DNA of 24,106 nt from Xylaria sp. FL1777 (lineage: Eukaryota; Ascomycota; Sordariomycetes; Xylariales; Xylariaceae), in NCBI GenBank assembly GCA_022578965.1, contig MU400907.1, forward strand, positions 1 through 24,106. Direction: 5' to 3'. The notes below the pieces were generated by a model. It searched no databases and was not told the DNA's origin. It worked only from the letters and a program-made list of their open reading frames with translations. The translations under genes were made by a program, and so were the position numbers. Below are positions 1 to 10,279 of this stretch, piece after piece. Each line of letters opens with the position of its first letter. Position 1 is the first letter of the stretch.

Positions 1-299
1 TGCTTGTTTAAGTATTTTTAATACTTAAGTTATATATTTTTTATGTTTTTTTAGTGTTTTAAAATAAATTAAAATATTATTTAAATAAATAAACACAAAT
101 TTATTTAAAAACTTCTGTAAAATTATTATTATTATATATTAAAAGCTAACTAATATGTTTTATAGTTTTTATAGCATAATTATATATTTATATAGTTTAT
201 ATATTATTTATATAACAGTTTTTTATTTTTTTTTTTTAGCTATTTTAATAATATAATATTTATTTAAAATATTAATTACTATAAACTATTTTGCTTAAC

Positions 300-900
300 T
301 AATGTTTTTTTTTATAGTTACTAGCAAAATAAAAAAGTATTTATTTATAATTATAATTGCATTTAATAATTAATAATTAATTATTATTTGCTATACTAGT
401 TTTCTTTTTTTATTAATTAGTTATTTTTTGTTTTTTATTTTAAATATTAGTATTATAAAGTATTTAGCAAATAACTAAAATTTTTTTAAAAATTCTTTTG
501 CTAAGTTTTTTTAAATGTATTTTTATAAAACGTTTGTTTTATTTAAGTTTATATAGTATACTTAATAAAGCTTTAGTTAACATTTTTCTTTAATAAAAAT
601 GTAATAATTTTATAAGCTATATTTAAAAAGTTTTTTTTTTTTTTTTTTTTTGAATAGTTTATAAAATCTATAATATATTTTTAGTATTTTATTTAAGATT
701 TTTTTTGCGATTTTTCTAATTTTTTTGCTTTATTTTTTATTTTCTTAATTAATAGTTTTTGCTTTTTATTAAATTAAAAAGTTGCTAGTTTTTAGTTATA
801 ATATTCCTAAAATAATATTATAATTAAATATATTAGCAATATTTAATATAATTTGTTTTTTATATTTTTATATAAATATATTAAAAAGTTTGGTTTTTTT
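300..900 (-). pseudogene. Gypsy reverse transcriptase N-terminal region and preceding linker (element A)
   Basis: Read on minus from about 800 downward, a linker reading IPKIYY-F-KLF (the usual 'fungal Gypsy pre-RT' pattern in which a short IP.xY..F.xLF motif precedes the RT) is followed by a Lys-rich run coded by the T21 tract at 631-651. Next comes LFKYSL-NYYIFIK, then VYYINLNKTNVL-KYI-KNLAKEFL and AKYFII. These align by eye with the canonical Gypsy RT entry, where a P.hs..D..I segment leads to a 'ly.l...e...l..yl.e.l..gfI..S.sp...pi' segment. Stops sit where Gln/Trp is expected. The palm with its catalytic Asp pair should lie at 1-300 or beyond the edge; that part is too decayed for me to place with confidence. 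Confidence 0.6.
631..651. repeat. T21 homopolymer tract
   Basis: There are 21 consecutive T on plus, after G630. On the minus strand it would encode a Lys run just upstream of the element A reverse transcriptase, so it need not be a retrotransposon poly-A tail. The matching place in the right copy lies outside the window, so conservation cannot be judged. Confidence 0.9.
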
Positions 901-2095
901 AAATATATAATTATTATTATAACTAGAAATACTTTTATTAAATTTTTTAATTTTTTAGGATTTTTGCTTATATTTCTAAAAAATTTTATTTTGTTTTATT
1001 ACTTTAAGTAAAATTATATTAGTTTATACTTTTAAATTAATTAAAGTATTATATTTTCTTTTTTAATATATAAGTTTAACTTTAAATTAGTTTTACTAGT
1101 TATTATATTAAACTTTATATAAAGCTTTAGTTTTTTTAGCTATTTGCTGCTTTTTTAATAAATATTTATTTTGTTTTTTAACTTTTTTTTATTAAATATT
1201 TAAATGTTTATTTTTTTTAGTACTTTAGATATTATTATACTTTATTTTATTTTTGCTTTTAGTTAAGCTTTAAATTATAGTTTTTAAGCTTTTTTATTTT
1301 TAGTAACTATTTTTTAATATAATTGTGCTTTAATTAGCTAATAATATTTATAGCAGTTGTTTTTATATTTTTTTAAAATAATATTATAAATATAATTAAA
1401 ATTTTCTTTAAATATTGCAAATTTTTATAGATTTTTATAGTAAACTATAGTTATAATTAACTATTTTAATTTATAAAAATTTTATATTTTTATTTTTGCA
1501 ATTTATTTAAAAAACTAATTATTTTTTAATTTATTAAGTAAATATTAATAGTAATAATATACTATATAATAATTTTATAATATTTTATTATATTTTAAAT
1601 TTTTTAAGCATAAAATATTATTATTGTTTTTTATTATAGTTTTATTATAATAATAATTTTTAATAATTAGTTAAATTGCTAGTTTTAGTTTTTAAAACAT
1701 ATTAGTTTTTATGCTAATTATTAATGTTTTTTTGTTTTATTGCATTTAAAATAGTTTAAGCTATAAAAATACTTTGTTTATTTTTATTAATTTTTTTTTT
1801 ATAATATTTTTTATAGCTTTTAATTTTATTTGTTTTTGTTTTAAAGTTTTATAAGTTTTGTTTTTTTAAGTTTATTTAATAACTAAATGTTTTAATAGTT
1901 TATAATTAGTTTAATAATTATACTATTTATAGTTATAGTTTTATTTTTTTAAACATAATTTTTTTTTAAGCTATATTTTAAGCTTTAATAGTTTAAAGTT
2001 TTTATAGTTTTATAAGTTTATTAATTATATTAACTTATTATATTTTATTATTTGCTACTTTTAATTAAACTATTTTTTTAAGTTATATATTAAAT
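900..2095 (-). pseudogene. Element A interior, unidentified Gag/protease part
   Basis: This is the region of the left Gypsy copy between the linker before RT and the part paired with the right arm. On minus it is A-rich and reads in short Lys/Asn/Ile-rich runs broken by stops. It should hold the protease and part of Gag by position in a Gypsy element, but I recognise neither a protease D-S/T-G motif nor a zinc knuckle. The assignment is by context only. Confidence 0.35.
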
Positions 2096-4060
2096 AACTT
2101 TAATTGTTTATATAGCAAATATATTTTTTTGTAATTTGTTTTAATAACTATAAAACTTTTAAATAGTATTTATATATTTATTTATTTTAATTTATATAAA
2201 TAAAGCATTTAGATTTATTTAATATAGTATTTTTGTTTTAACTTAAAATAACAACTTTATATTTTTGCTTTAAAAACATATTTTTTAAATTGTTTTATTA
2301 TTTTTTATTGTTTTAAATTTTTATAACTTGTATTTTTTTTTTAAGCTAAAAAATCTTTTCTTTTTTATAGCTTTTTTTTTTGTTTTTTTTTTTTAAATTA
2401 GCATTATTTTTAAAAATATTTTTTTTTTTATAGTTATAACATTTAACTTTAAATATATTTTAAGATTATTATTTCTAAACTTTACTAATTTGTTTAAATC
2501 TTTGTTTAATATTTTTTTAAGTATTTTTTTTTTTGTTTTTTTTAGTTCTTTTAGTTTTAAAATACTAGTTAAATAATTATTAATTAATTATAATAGTTAT
2601 ATTAATATACATATTAATTTTTACTAGTTTATTTATTTTATATAATTTGTTTTAAACTTAAGTTTTAAGTTTATTATAAAATAAATAAAATAATATAAGC
2701 TTAAGCAATTTTAAAATTATTGCTAATTATTTAAATTTTATAACATAATTTGCTATTATTTTTGTTTGTTTTAAGTAATAAAATGCTTTTTTTGTATGTT
2801 TTGCTTTTTAAATATTTTTAAATAGTGCTTTTATTTAATTTTTAAATTTAATATAATTTTTAAAAATTTTTTTTGTTTTTAGCTTAAAATTAATTAATTT
2901 ATTAGCTTTTAAAAAATTCTTTAAAATAAGTTAAAACTATTTTAATACTTTTTTTAATAAAAATTATAAAATAATTATTATTTTTTAATTTTTTTTTGTA
3001 ATAATAATAAAATGCTATTTTAAATAAAGTTTAACGTAAATTAAAAAAGCTTTTATATTTATAAATTTATTATAAAGCTTTAAAGCAATAAGTTTAAAAC
3101 TTTTAATATTTAGCATTTTTAATATTATAAATAATTTTAATAATAAAAGCAGTAATAATAATAAAAAGTTAAGTTTTTTATTTTAAGTTATTACTTTAAG
3201 TATAATAATAATAAAAATAAGCATTAAGTTTATTAGTAATAATATTAATATTAGTTATAATATAATTATTTGTTTAAAGCTTTAATTTATTATTATAATA
3301 GCAATTATTATTACTGCTTTAATTATTATAATTAATATTTATGCTAGTTTAAAAGTTATAATATTTAATATTTAAGCTATTTTTTAAGTTAAAACAACTA
3401 GTTTGCTTTATAATACTAGTATTAATATTAGTTTTTTTTTATTATTATTGCTTAACTTTTTTTTTTTTACTACTGCTTTTTTTTTAATAAAAATAGCTAA
3501 TAAAAATACTAAAGTTTATTATTTTAATATATTACTAGTTTTAAAAATCTTTAAAATCTTTAAACTTAATTTTTTATTTTTTATTTTTAGTAATATAACT
3601 TAAATTTAATTTATTAGTTATTAAGTAAAGTTTATTTATATAATATTATTTAGCATTTTTATTTTTTAAATATTTTTTTAGTATACTTTTAAAAGTTTAT
3701 TTTATAAATTGTTTATTACTTAATTTTTTATATTAATATTTGTTTTTATATATTAAGTTCTATTAATTAAAAAGCTATTAAAATATAATAAATTTATTAT
3801 ATATTAATATAATAAGTTTGCTTTTAAAGTTTTAATTTGCAAGTAATAATAAGATTTTTAATAATAATTTATTAAGAAAGTTTTTAAAATACTTTTATTA
3901 CTATGTATTAATAAAAGTCTTAAAAAATTAAAAATAATAAATATATTAATGCTTAGCAGTTATAAAAAATTAATAGCTAAAAAACTAAAACTAAATAAAT
4001 AACTAAATATAAAAAATACATAATTATATAAACAAAAAAAATAATAATAATAATTTATAA
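2096..4060. repeat. Left arm of long inverted repeat (pairs with 22141-24106)
   Basis: Reverse-complementing the last bases of the window gives a sequence that starts at about 2096 here and stays collinear to about 4060, with both arms close to 1.97 kb. In a segment compared base by base (2641-2811) I count about 17 differences in about 171 bases, all A/G or C/T, and no gap. C or G is retained sometimes in one arm and sometimes in the other, as expected if each arm mutated independently. The outer limit at 2096 is set only by the window edge, so the true repeat is probably longer. Confidence 0.9.
2096..4060 (-). pseudogene. Element A 5' region, Gag-like, left copy
   Basis: This is the left counterpart of the right-arm region 22141-24106. 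Read on minus it has short Lys/Asn/Ser-rich pieces, including an Asn-rich stretch around 3120-3320 made of TAA/TTA-type triplet runs. Position upstream of Pol suggests Gag, but no diagnostic motif survives. The ATG-started plus-strand frame at 3403-3603 is antisense to this and is treated as chance. Confidence 0.4.
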
Positions 4061-4073
4061 ATATTATTTCTTT

Positions 4074-4187
4074 TAATAAACTTAACGCTATATTGTTTTA
4101 AGTCTAAAGCTTAATAAACTTAATGCTTAAGTTTATTAAGTCTAAAGCTTAATAAACTTAACGCTTAAATCTATTAAGTCTATGCAT
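4074..4187. repeat. Three tandem 38-bp units, internally palindromic
   Basis: Three units of 38 bases lie end to end at 4074-4111, 4112-4149 and 4150-4187. Each begins TAATAAACTTAA and ends with a CTAAAGCT-like block. The array sits immediately inside the left inverted-repeat arm, at the junction with the Copia element. Differences between units are few, and several are transitions. Confidence 0.9.
4110..4140. repeat. Near-perfect palindrome, 14-bp arms
   Basis: CTTAATAAACTTAA at 4110-4123 and its exact reverse complement at 4127-4140 are separated by TGC. The palindrome spans the junction of the first and second 38-bp units and could form a short cruciform or hairpin. Confidence 0.9.
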
Positions 4188-4200
4188 TAAACTCCCATAG

Positions 4201-4305
4201 TAGTTTAAATATATATTTTTTTAACGAATGGGATTTCTTCCGCGCATGCCTTTTTTACACCTGGCCTTCTAACCGGCCTAGTTAGCTCATTTCGTAACAA
4301 AAGCT
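4201..4305. other. GC-richer island between element A and Copia element B
   Basis: After thousands of bases with almost no CC, GG or CG, this stretch has GGGATTTCTTCCGCGCATGCC, ACACCTGGCC, AACCGGCC and ATTTCGTAAC. It contains TCC, TCA and TCG contexts that are nearly absent nearby. I see no open frame or RNA fold. It lies where the 5' LTR or leader of Copia element B would be expected, or may be single-copy flank that escaped RIP. It does not recur elsewhere in the window, which argues against an intact LTR pair. Confidence 0.6.
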
Positions 4306-4319
4306 TTATGCATTAAGCA

Positions 4320-5640
4320 AAGCTAGATTATAAATTATTTATTAATAATAGCACAAAATAACTACTAAAAAATCTAGAAATTTAAGCAACTAAATAAAAA
4401 AAAAAGCTAGCTTTAGTAGCAAAACATAAAGCTATAAATTTTACTAAGTTATATAATATAGCTACTAACTTAAAAAAAGCACTAAAAAAAGCTATTAAAA
4501 ATAAGTAATAGCATTTTAACAAATTAATTAACAAAAAATCAAAAATAGAACTTTTGATTATATTATAATTGCAGCAAACTTATAAAATAAAGCAAGCATT
4601 AAGCTATTAGTTTAAAGCAAGCTACTTAAAAAAAAACCTTATAAAGAAAGCTTTTATACCTTTAAAAACACAAAAAAAATAAATAACACAATTAAAGTAA
4701 AAAAACCTTTTGGTTGCTAAAAACTAGCAAAACGAAATTAAAGCAGCTTTTGTAGCAAAAAATCACAAAAACGTAAAAAAAACATAAAACCTAAGCGTTC
4801 TTAAGCAAATATTAACAATAAAAACATAAACTATAAATTATATACTTAAAACTATTTATTAAATAAGTATTAATATGTTTTCTTAAAAATAACAAGCAAA
4901 AATTTTATACTTAATAAAACAGTTTAAAAAATAGTTTTACAAATACTAAAGTTTGATTTAAAACTCTTAAAAAAGATTAAACAAATTTAAAAAAAGAAAA
5001 TAAAGCAAAAAAAAGCTAAACTAAATGCTAACTAACTATTAAAAAAACTAGCTTAAACTGCATTTATAGCTAGAAATAAAACTAAAATAATATATAAACT
5101 TAAAAATTTTATTATTTTAAATTTAAGCACTATAATATATATATTTAATAAAGTTAGCAGATTTTTAAACTTTAGAAAAGCTAACTTAAATAATGCAGTA
5201 TATATAAAAAATAAAGTTATCTTAATTAAAAAATTCAAAAAAGTAAACATATATGTTTAAAAACTAAAAAAACTAGAAGTTTTCCGGCTATATAATATAG
5301 CATTTTGCTTTATAATAGCTATTAATCTAGTATTACTTTGAGTTTTTAACTAGCTAAAATACTAGTAAAATAATAAACTACTTATAAACTTTCTGTAATA
5401 AAAAAATAAGTTAACTTTATGCCGTTTATAAAACTAACTTAATTAATTCGTTATAAAATATTTCTTATTATTATTTAAAAAATATGCTTTTTATATATAA
5501 TAAAACAAACTTAACTTATATATAAAAAAGCTAATTTTATAAAAAGATCTATTTAAGTAGCACCTTTAAATAAGCTATTTAAGACTTAAAGCAATGCAAT
5601 ATTTAGTAAATTTATTTCAAGAAGTAAAAATTTACTAAGC
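4320..5640 (+). pseudogene. Copia element B, Gag/N-terminal Pol region
   Basis: This is a plus-strand degenerate coding region upstream of the integrase. Frames read in Lys/Asn/Leu/Gln-rich runs, for example LQQTYKIKQALSY near 4570-4615 and AAFVAKNHKNVKK near 4744-4784, consistent with a formerly Glu/Lys-rich helical protein. By position it should be Gag plus protease, but I see no CCHC zinc knuckle or protease motif. The minus-strand frame at 5053-5250 is antisense and not believed to be a gene. Confidence 0.45.
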
Positions 5641-5649
5641 TTTTAATAA

Positions 5650-6560
5650 AAGTAATAAAATAAAAACTACTTAGTATAACATATATAAAGTATTAAAAAT
5701 TAAACGTTAAATTAATAAATAACTACAAAAAAAACTAATAATAATTAATATATAACTAATAATTAACTTTTATAATTACAAAGATCTTTAAAAAAACAAA
5801 AACAAAAAATAATATATAATGCTTATTACTAACTAATTTTTTAGCTTTACTTTTAACTATTATTTATATAACTAAACGTATTTATTAATTAAAACTGTAT
5901 TTACTTATTTAATTAAACATATATAAAATTACTATAAAACTAAAATATTAATAATAAAATGCAACAATAAAATAACTATAAATATAAAAAGCACTTTTAA
6001 ACTTGCTTAGTATTTTTAAATAACTAAAAGAATTATTTTTAAAGTGTTTTCTTTTAATACTTAAGCACTTAATAAAAGTGCTAAAAGGTTAAAAAGTATA
6101 ATTAAAAAAAAAGCAAAATTTATAAGAAATAAATCTAAGTTGCTAACTTACCTTTAAGTAAAAATTGTTAAAGCTACTGTATATTTTTATAATTGCACTT
6201 TTAAATATATTTATAACTAGAAAACTTTATACAAAAAATTCTATACTTATTTTTAAATGCAAGATAATATAGTTAAAAAAAATAAAGTACTTGTTTTATT
6301 ATATTTAAAAGTTTATAAATGTAAAGCGTTTGCTATAATATTAATAGCTTAGCTAAAAACTAATAAAAAAAAAAGCTTAATTTAAAAGCTTAAATAAAGT
6401 ATTTAGTTAAATACTAATTATTTATTATTTACTATATTTAGTTATTAAAGGCTAACAAAGTTATTATAACTAAAAACGTTATATTTAATAAAAACATTGT
6501 TTTTTTAAGAAATATTAATTTTTTAAAAAATAACCTTTTAAAAACTACTAATAAGAAGTT
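5650..6560 (+). pseudogene. Copia integrase (element B)
   Basis: The integrase inserts the cDNA copy into the genome. The C-terminal part of the domain is clear: a segment reading IVKATVYIYN-TFKYIYN-KTLY-KF at about 6165-6240 matches the Copia pattern of an alpha helix ending in NRTP followed by 'tPye.l'. About 100 bases later comes VLFYL-VYKCKAFAI at 6290-6345, matching the 'HLRvfGCkAfa' stretch. Near 6470-6515 the 'tRdV.F.E..FF' tail appears as a decayed LYLIKTLFF reading. The zinc-binding HHCC and the DDE core upstream (5650-6100) are too eroded to name residues. Stops are at expected Trp, Gln or Arg sites. Confidence 0.75.
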
Positions 6561-7780
6561 TAAAGCTTTATTAGCTAAAATTACTTATTAATTTTATTTA
6601 AAGATTGCTTAGTAAACTTTTATTAATTTATATAAAAACTAAAAAGTATATGCACTAATTAACTTCGCTAAAAAAGCAAAAAACAAAAATATTAATAAAA
6701 ACGTAAATTAAAATAAAGACTTATTATTATAAACTAATTACTTATATACTAAAGCAATATTTGCTTTTTATTTTATTTCTTTTGAATTTTTTGCTTACTG
6801 TACTTTTTTTAGCGCTATAATTAAAAAAGCTAGCTAAAGAAAAAATCTTATAAAAACTACTAGATTGCCTAATTTTACTTTAAGGTTTAAAGAAAGTTTT
6901 TAAACAACTTTTTTTGAAATTATAGCACATAAAAATTGCTAAAAAGCTACGTTTAATATAAAACGCCTAATAACTATAAAGCTATAATATAGCATGCTAG
7001 TAAGCAAAGCTAATAAAGCTAAATCTTTAAAAAAATTTTCTAGCTACTTTAGTAGTAATATTAAATTTATTAAAAACAAAAAACTTGCATTTTTTACACA
7101 AAGTGCTATTTATTGCGCTTTACTTAAATCTATTTTAGAAGTATTACTACTTGCGCTTTTATAAAGTGCTACTTATTATATTTTATTTAAATTTATTTTA
7201 AAAGTACTATTATTTCCGCTTTTATAAAGTGCTGCTATTTATGCTTTAACTAAATTTATTTTAGAAATGCTGCTATTTATGCTTTTACTAAGTGCTGTTT
7301 TTAGCGCTTTAACTTATTTTATTCTAAAAAATGCTTTAATACTTTAAAAGTCAAACTTTATAAAGCTGCTTTAAATTAAATCCAAAATTTATTGCTAAAA
7401 CTTTTTTTTACTTTTAAAGTAGCATAAAGATTTTAATACTTACTTTATAAGTAAATACTTTAAGCAAGCAAAAAAGTTATACTTTTAAAGCTACAAAAAA
7501 ATAAACACCTAAAAAAAAGTCGATATATGTATTACTTATAAAAAACTAACTTTAAATTATATATAAATATATGTTTATAAGTTTAACAAGCATAATTTTT
7601 ATTAAAAATGTAAAGCTAAACTTATTATATAAAAAAACTAACAATTAATTAACAAAAGAAAAAATACTTACGCATTTATTTTTGCAAGCAAATTATTTTA
7701 AACTTTTATAGCTATTATAGCTAAGTTTAATCTTAAATTAAAACAATATAATGCAATAAATGCTTTTATTAACGCAAAAC
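6560..7780 (+). pseudogene. Copia Pol linker between integrase and RT (element B)
   Basis: This is the spacer that in Copia polyproteins is poorly conserved and often rich in Ser, Pro and Glu. It carries a 63-bp minisatellite (7101-7335), whose period is a multiple of three and so would keep the frame. Some relative sparing of G/C is seen at 6770-6870. No domain is recognised. Confidence 0.5.
7101..7335 (+). repeat. 63-bp minisatellite, about 3.7 copies
   Basis: Copies start at 7101, 7164, 7227 and 7290, exactly 63 bases apart; the last is partial. Each starts AAGTGCT, has a central TTTATTTTA-like block and, in the full copies, a GCTTTTA block near its end. 63 bases equals 21 codons, so it was probably an in-frame peptide repeat in the Pol linker. 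Copy-to-copy differences are mostly transitions. Confidence 0.9.
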
Positions 7781-8390
7781 TAAATAAAAAAATTTATATG
7801 CGTATGCTTTTAAGCTACTATAAATCGCAAACTTTTTTTAAACTTTTTTAAGCACTATATAGCCTTTAAAAATCGCTGCTTTTTTAGCAGCAAAAATTAA
7901 CTTAATCTTTAAAATCTATAAGCTATTAAATAGTTTTTTACAAGCTATACTGCTATACTAAGCAAAAAGTTCTTATTTTTATATATATAAACAATATTAT
8001 TTTAGCTTATTAAAAAACCAAAAAAGCTATTGCTTAATAAGCAATCTTTAAACTAAAATATTATTATTAAATAACTAATAAAAATAACCTTTTATAGTTC
8101 TTTAGTATAAAAGTTATTTAAAATCGCAAAAAAAGCTTAATTTAACTGTTATAGTTCTTATATATTAAAAAAATCATTAAGCTTAAAAACAGATTTATTT
8201 TTTAAGCTTATACCTTAATAAAAGCAAAAAAACTTAGTTTTTATAATAAACTAGCTATATAATAAAAAATTTATTGCTATTAAAAAAAAATAAGTTTAAT
8301 TATATATAGTACTATAATTATTTAACTTAATATTATTTTTAAAGCATTTTAATTATTACGATTTAATTTAAATTTTAAACCAAAATACTA
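7780..8390 (+). pseudogene. Copia reverse transcriptase, C-terminal part (element B)
   Basis: A readable run begins IYMRMLLSYYKS at about 7794, matching the Copia 'vYm..P.Gy' motif. KLF-ALYSL-KSLL-----KL follows at about 7840-7900, matching 'kL.kaLYGLkqsp..W...l'. The active site is at 7984-8010 and reads YINNIILAY, where the family has Y(V/A)DD; both Asp are now Asn, so it is catalytically dead. Downstream, FFSIKVI at about 8100 matches 'FLGi.v', and ALQF-like and YL-L pieces follow after 8270. RT copies the element RNA into DNA. Confidence 0.85.
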
Positions 8391-8399
8391 CAAGTTTAC

Positions 8400-8970
8400 T
8401 AATCAATTATTATTTTACTTTAAGACTACCTAATATTACGCGCTTTAATTCAGAAATAAAAACAAGTTTATTGTTGCAAGTAATTCTTTTTTTGCTAATA
8501 ATACTTTTAACTGCAAAAGTTTGCAAGCTTACATAATAAAGTTATTTAATAAAGTCATTAAATAAAAAGCCAATAAACAAAATATAGTAATAATATTTAT
8601 AACTAAAGCTAAACTTCTAGCATTTGCTTAAGCTTTTAAAAAAGCAATGTTTATTAGCTAATTAATTAAAAAATTAAAAGTTATATTAAACAACTAGCAA
8701 ATTTAAATTTAATGCAATAATTAATAAACAATTAAACTTATTATAAAAGATATTACTATATTACAAACAAAGCTATAACATATAAATATTTATAATTACT
8801 AGCTATAATAAGAAATTTTTAATGAAACTTTAAAAGTTAAATATATTTTTACTACTAATATAATTACTAATAGTTTAACAAAAGCACTCCTTAAAAACAA
8901 ATAAAATACTTTCTTAAAATAGCTTAACTTTATAAATATTAAAGATATTTAAAAATACTAAACGCCTAAA
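8400..8970 (+). pseudogene. Copia RNase H domain (element B)
   Basis: The sequence reads K-KANKQNIVIIFITKAKLLAFA-AFKKAM at about 8561-8652. This is the Copia RNase H signature 'W.s.KQ.tVa.SstEAEl.Al..a.kEa', with stops at the expected Trp and Gly/Ser positions. NNKQLNLL-like sequence near 8712-8745 matches 'DNq..i.L'. A segment TKL-HINIYNY at about 8767-8797 matches 'skHidi..h', and NSLTKAL near 8869-8889 matches the terminal 'aD.lTK.L'. Pol ends soon after, near 8960. This domain removes the RNA template during reverse transcription. Confidence 0.85.
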
Positions 8971-9059
8971 AAAATACTAAAAAAAAAATAAAAAATACTT
9001 AAAAACTTACTAAAAAAAAAAAGTTAAATATATAAATAACTAAATAAATACAACAGGTT

Positions 9060-9315
9060 TTTTTAGCTAAAAATAATTACTAAAGTTAAAACAAAATATA
9101 TTTATAAAAATTATTCCTTAAAAAGTTGCTTCTTAAAAAAGTGTATTAAATATAAAGGATTATATTTTAAGCTAGAATTACTTAACTAATAAGTATTCAA
9201 AGGTAAACTTATGTTAAAAGAACAAAGGCCTTTATATAAAACCTGCATAGCTAGCAAGTTACGTTTATATAACAAGAATAACACGCAATTAATATAACTA
9301 ATAAACCTAATATTA
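9060..9315 (+). other. Possible 3' LTR of Copia element B, with TATA box
   Basis: This non-coding stretch after Pol keeps more G/C than its surroundings. It contains TGTTAAAAGAAC at 9212-9223, a plausible LTR start (TG...), and CCTTTATATAAAACC at about 9230, a good TATA-like core promoter of the kind found in LTRs. I cannot find the matching 5' LTR near 4200-4310, so the LTR call is unproven. It ends against the truncated Gypsy element C. Confidence 0.4.
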
Positions 9316-9329
9316 TATGCCATTACTTA

Positions 9330-10200
9330 TATTTAACATTAATATATGCATTATTTTTTTTATTTTGCAGTAGTGCTTTTTATTATAAGCTATTTTAAAT
9401 ATTTTTTTAATTATGCTATATAATATATATAGCTGTTTAATGCCTTTATAAATATTATAAATTAGCTTGTTTAATATTAGGTTAAAAAAATAGCTAGGCT
9501 TAAAAAAAGTATTAACGTTTTTGTTAGCTATTTTTTTTATGTTTTTTAAAACCTTAGTATACTTATAGTTAGTTTTATATGCTGCTTTAAAGTTTTAAAG
9601 CATAAATTTATTTATTACAGCTTTAAATATAGCTATATAAAACATTAAGTTTGCATTGTTTTATATTATATTTAATATAGCTAGTTCGTTTAATTGCTTT
9701 AGCTTTTTTTTAGCGTTTATTATATTTACTACACTTTATAAATAGCTTAAAGCATTAAGTATATAATTTAGCTGTTTTAATAAGTAATATATATATAGTT
9801 TATATTGCAATAAATATATTAATAAGTTAATTAGTCTTTTGTTTGCATAGTTTATAGCAGTTATTTTTAAGCTAATTTGCTTAACTATTTTTTTTGTTAC
9901 TAAATAGTTTGTTAAAACTATTATAAAGCGCTTGTTTAAATATATTATTATGCGTAATTTTTTTAAAGCTTAAACTAAACAAGCTATGTTTAACTTAAAA
10001 AAGCTATAACAAACTTTTGCTTTTGTTAGCAATTTACTAAAATATATTACTAGTTATACATTTATAAATAATATAATATTGCTAAAAACTTATATATATT
10101 TTAGCTTAAGCTAAAATATTATTATATTAAACCTTTTTTATTAAAAGCTATTTATTTAAAAAAATAAATCTTTAGTTAAGTTATAGTAATATAACGTTGT
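9330..10200 (-). pseudogene. Gypsy RNase H and integrase start (element C)
   Basis: Read on minus from about 10190 down, YFSKLLTKAKVCYS matches the RNase H 'lFlSrlLt.aE.rYw.tELE' region. FALNYILNALSYL-like text ending NALSYL at 9737-9760 matches 'vPDALSRL', the invariant end of Gypsy RNase H. Below that, AAYKTNYKYTKVLKNI at about 9535-9585 and LIYNIYKGIKQLYI at about 9420-9465 match the 'gy..D..y..i...l' and 'gLiYh.d....rLciP' segment that precedes the integrase H2C2. The zinc residues themselves are absent because the sequence switches at about 9330. Confidence 0.75.
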
Positions 10201-10279
10201 TTTTTTATATATTGCGTTTTATATAGCATTAAATAAAGCAATTTTAACTTTTATAAGCATATAATATATAAATTATATA

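Larger units (their letters stand above)
1..4060 (-). mobile_element. Ty3/Gypsy retrotransposon A, left copy (RIP-degraded, runs off left edge)
   Basis: This is the left copy of a Gypsy-type LTR retrotransposon read on the minus strand, with its 5' side near 4060 and its Pol leaving the window at base 1. The family call rests on the reverse transcriptase beginning at about 300-800 (separate entry). The inner half, 2096-4060, is matched in inverted orientation by 22141-24106, so the same element occurs twice here, pointing outward. No intact frame remains; stops occur in all frames. I could not delimit an LTR: nothing in the visible part repeats as a direct terminal repeat. The inner end at about 4060 is where similarity to the right copy fades, so it may not be the true element end. 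Confidence 0.7.
4310..9050 (+). mobile_element. Ty1/Copia retrotransposon B (RIP-degraded)
   Basis: On plus, the domain order integrase, linker, reverse transcriptase, RNase H is readable, which defines the Copia superfamily (in Gypsy the integrase comes last). The coding strand is A-rich throughout. Domains appear in the correct spacing for one Pol of roughly 1500 codons, with no large deletion seen. In-frame stops lie mainly at expected Trp/Gln/Arg codons, and both Asp of the RT active site are now Asn. Limits are approximate: the left edge abuts the GC-richer island at 4201-4305, and Pol ends near 8960 with 3' untranslated sequence to about 9050. Confidence 0.85.

Noticed and set aside
3403..3603. 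Plus-strand 66-codon open frame, hydrophobic
   Set aside because: It is Phe/Leu/Ile/Asn-only text expected from T-rich DNA, antisense to element A, and not conserved as a frame in the right arm.
4074..4187. CRISPR-like array
   Set aside because: Units are contiguous with no variable spacers, and the context is eukaryotic retrotransposon DNA.
4258..4305. tRNA-like start (GGCCTAGTTAGCTCA) in the spared island
   Set aside because: It resembles an acceptor plus D-arm for about 15 bases, but no anticodon arm, TTC loop or closing acceptor strand follows.
5053..5250. Minus-strand 65-codon open frame
   Set aside because: Antisense to Copia element B; composition only, no motif.
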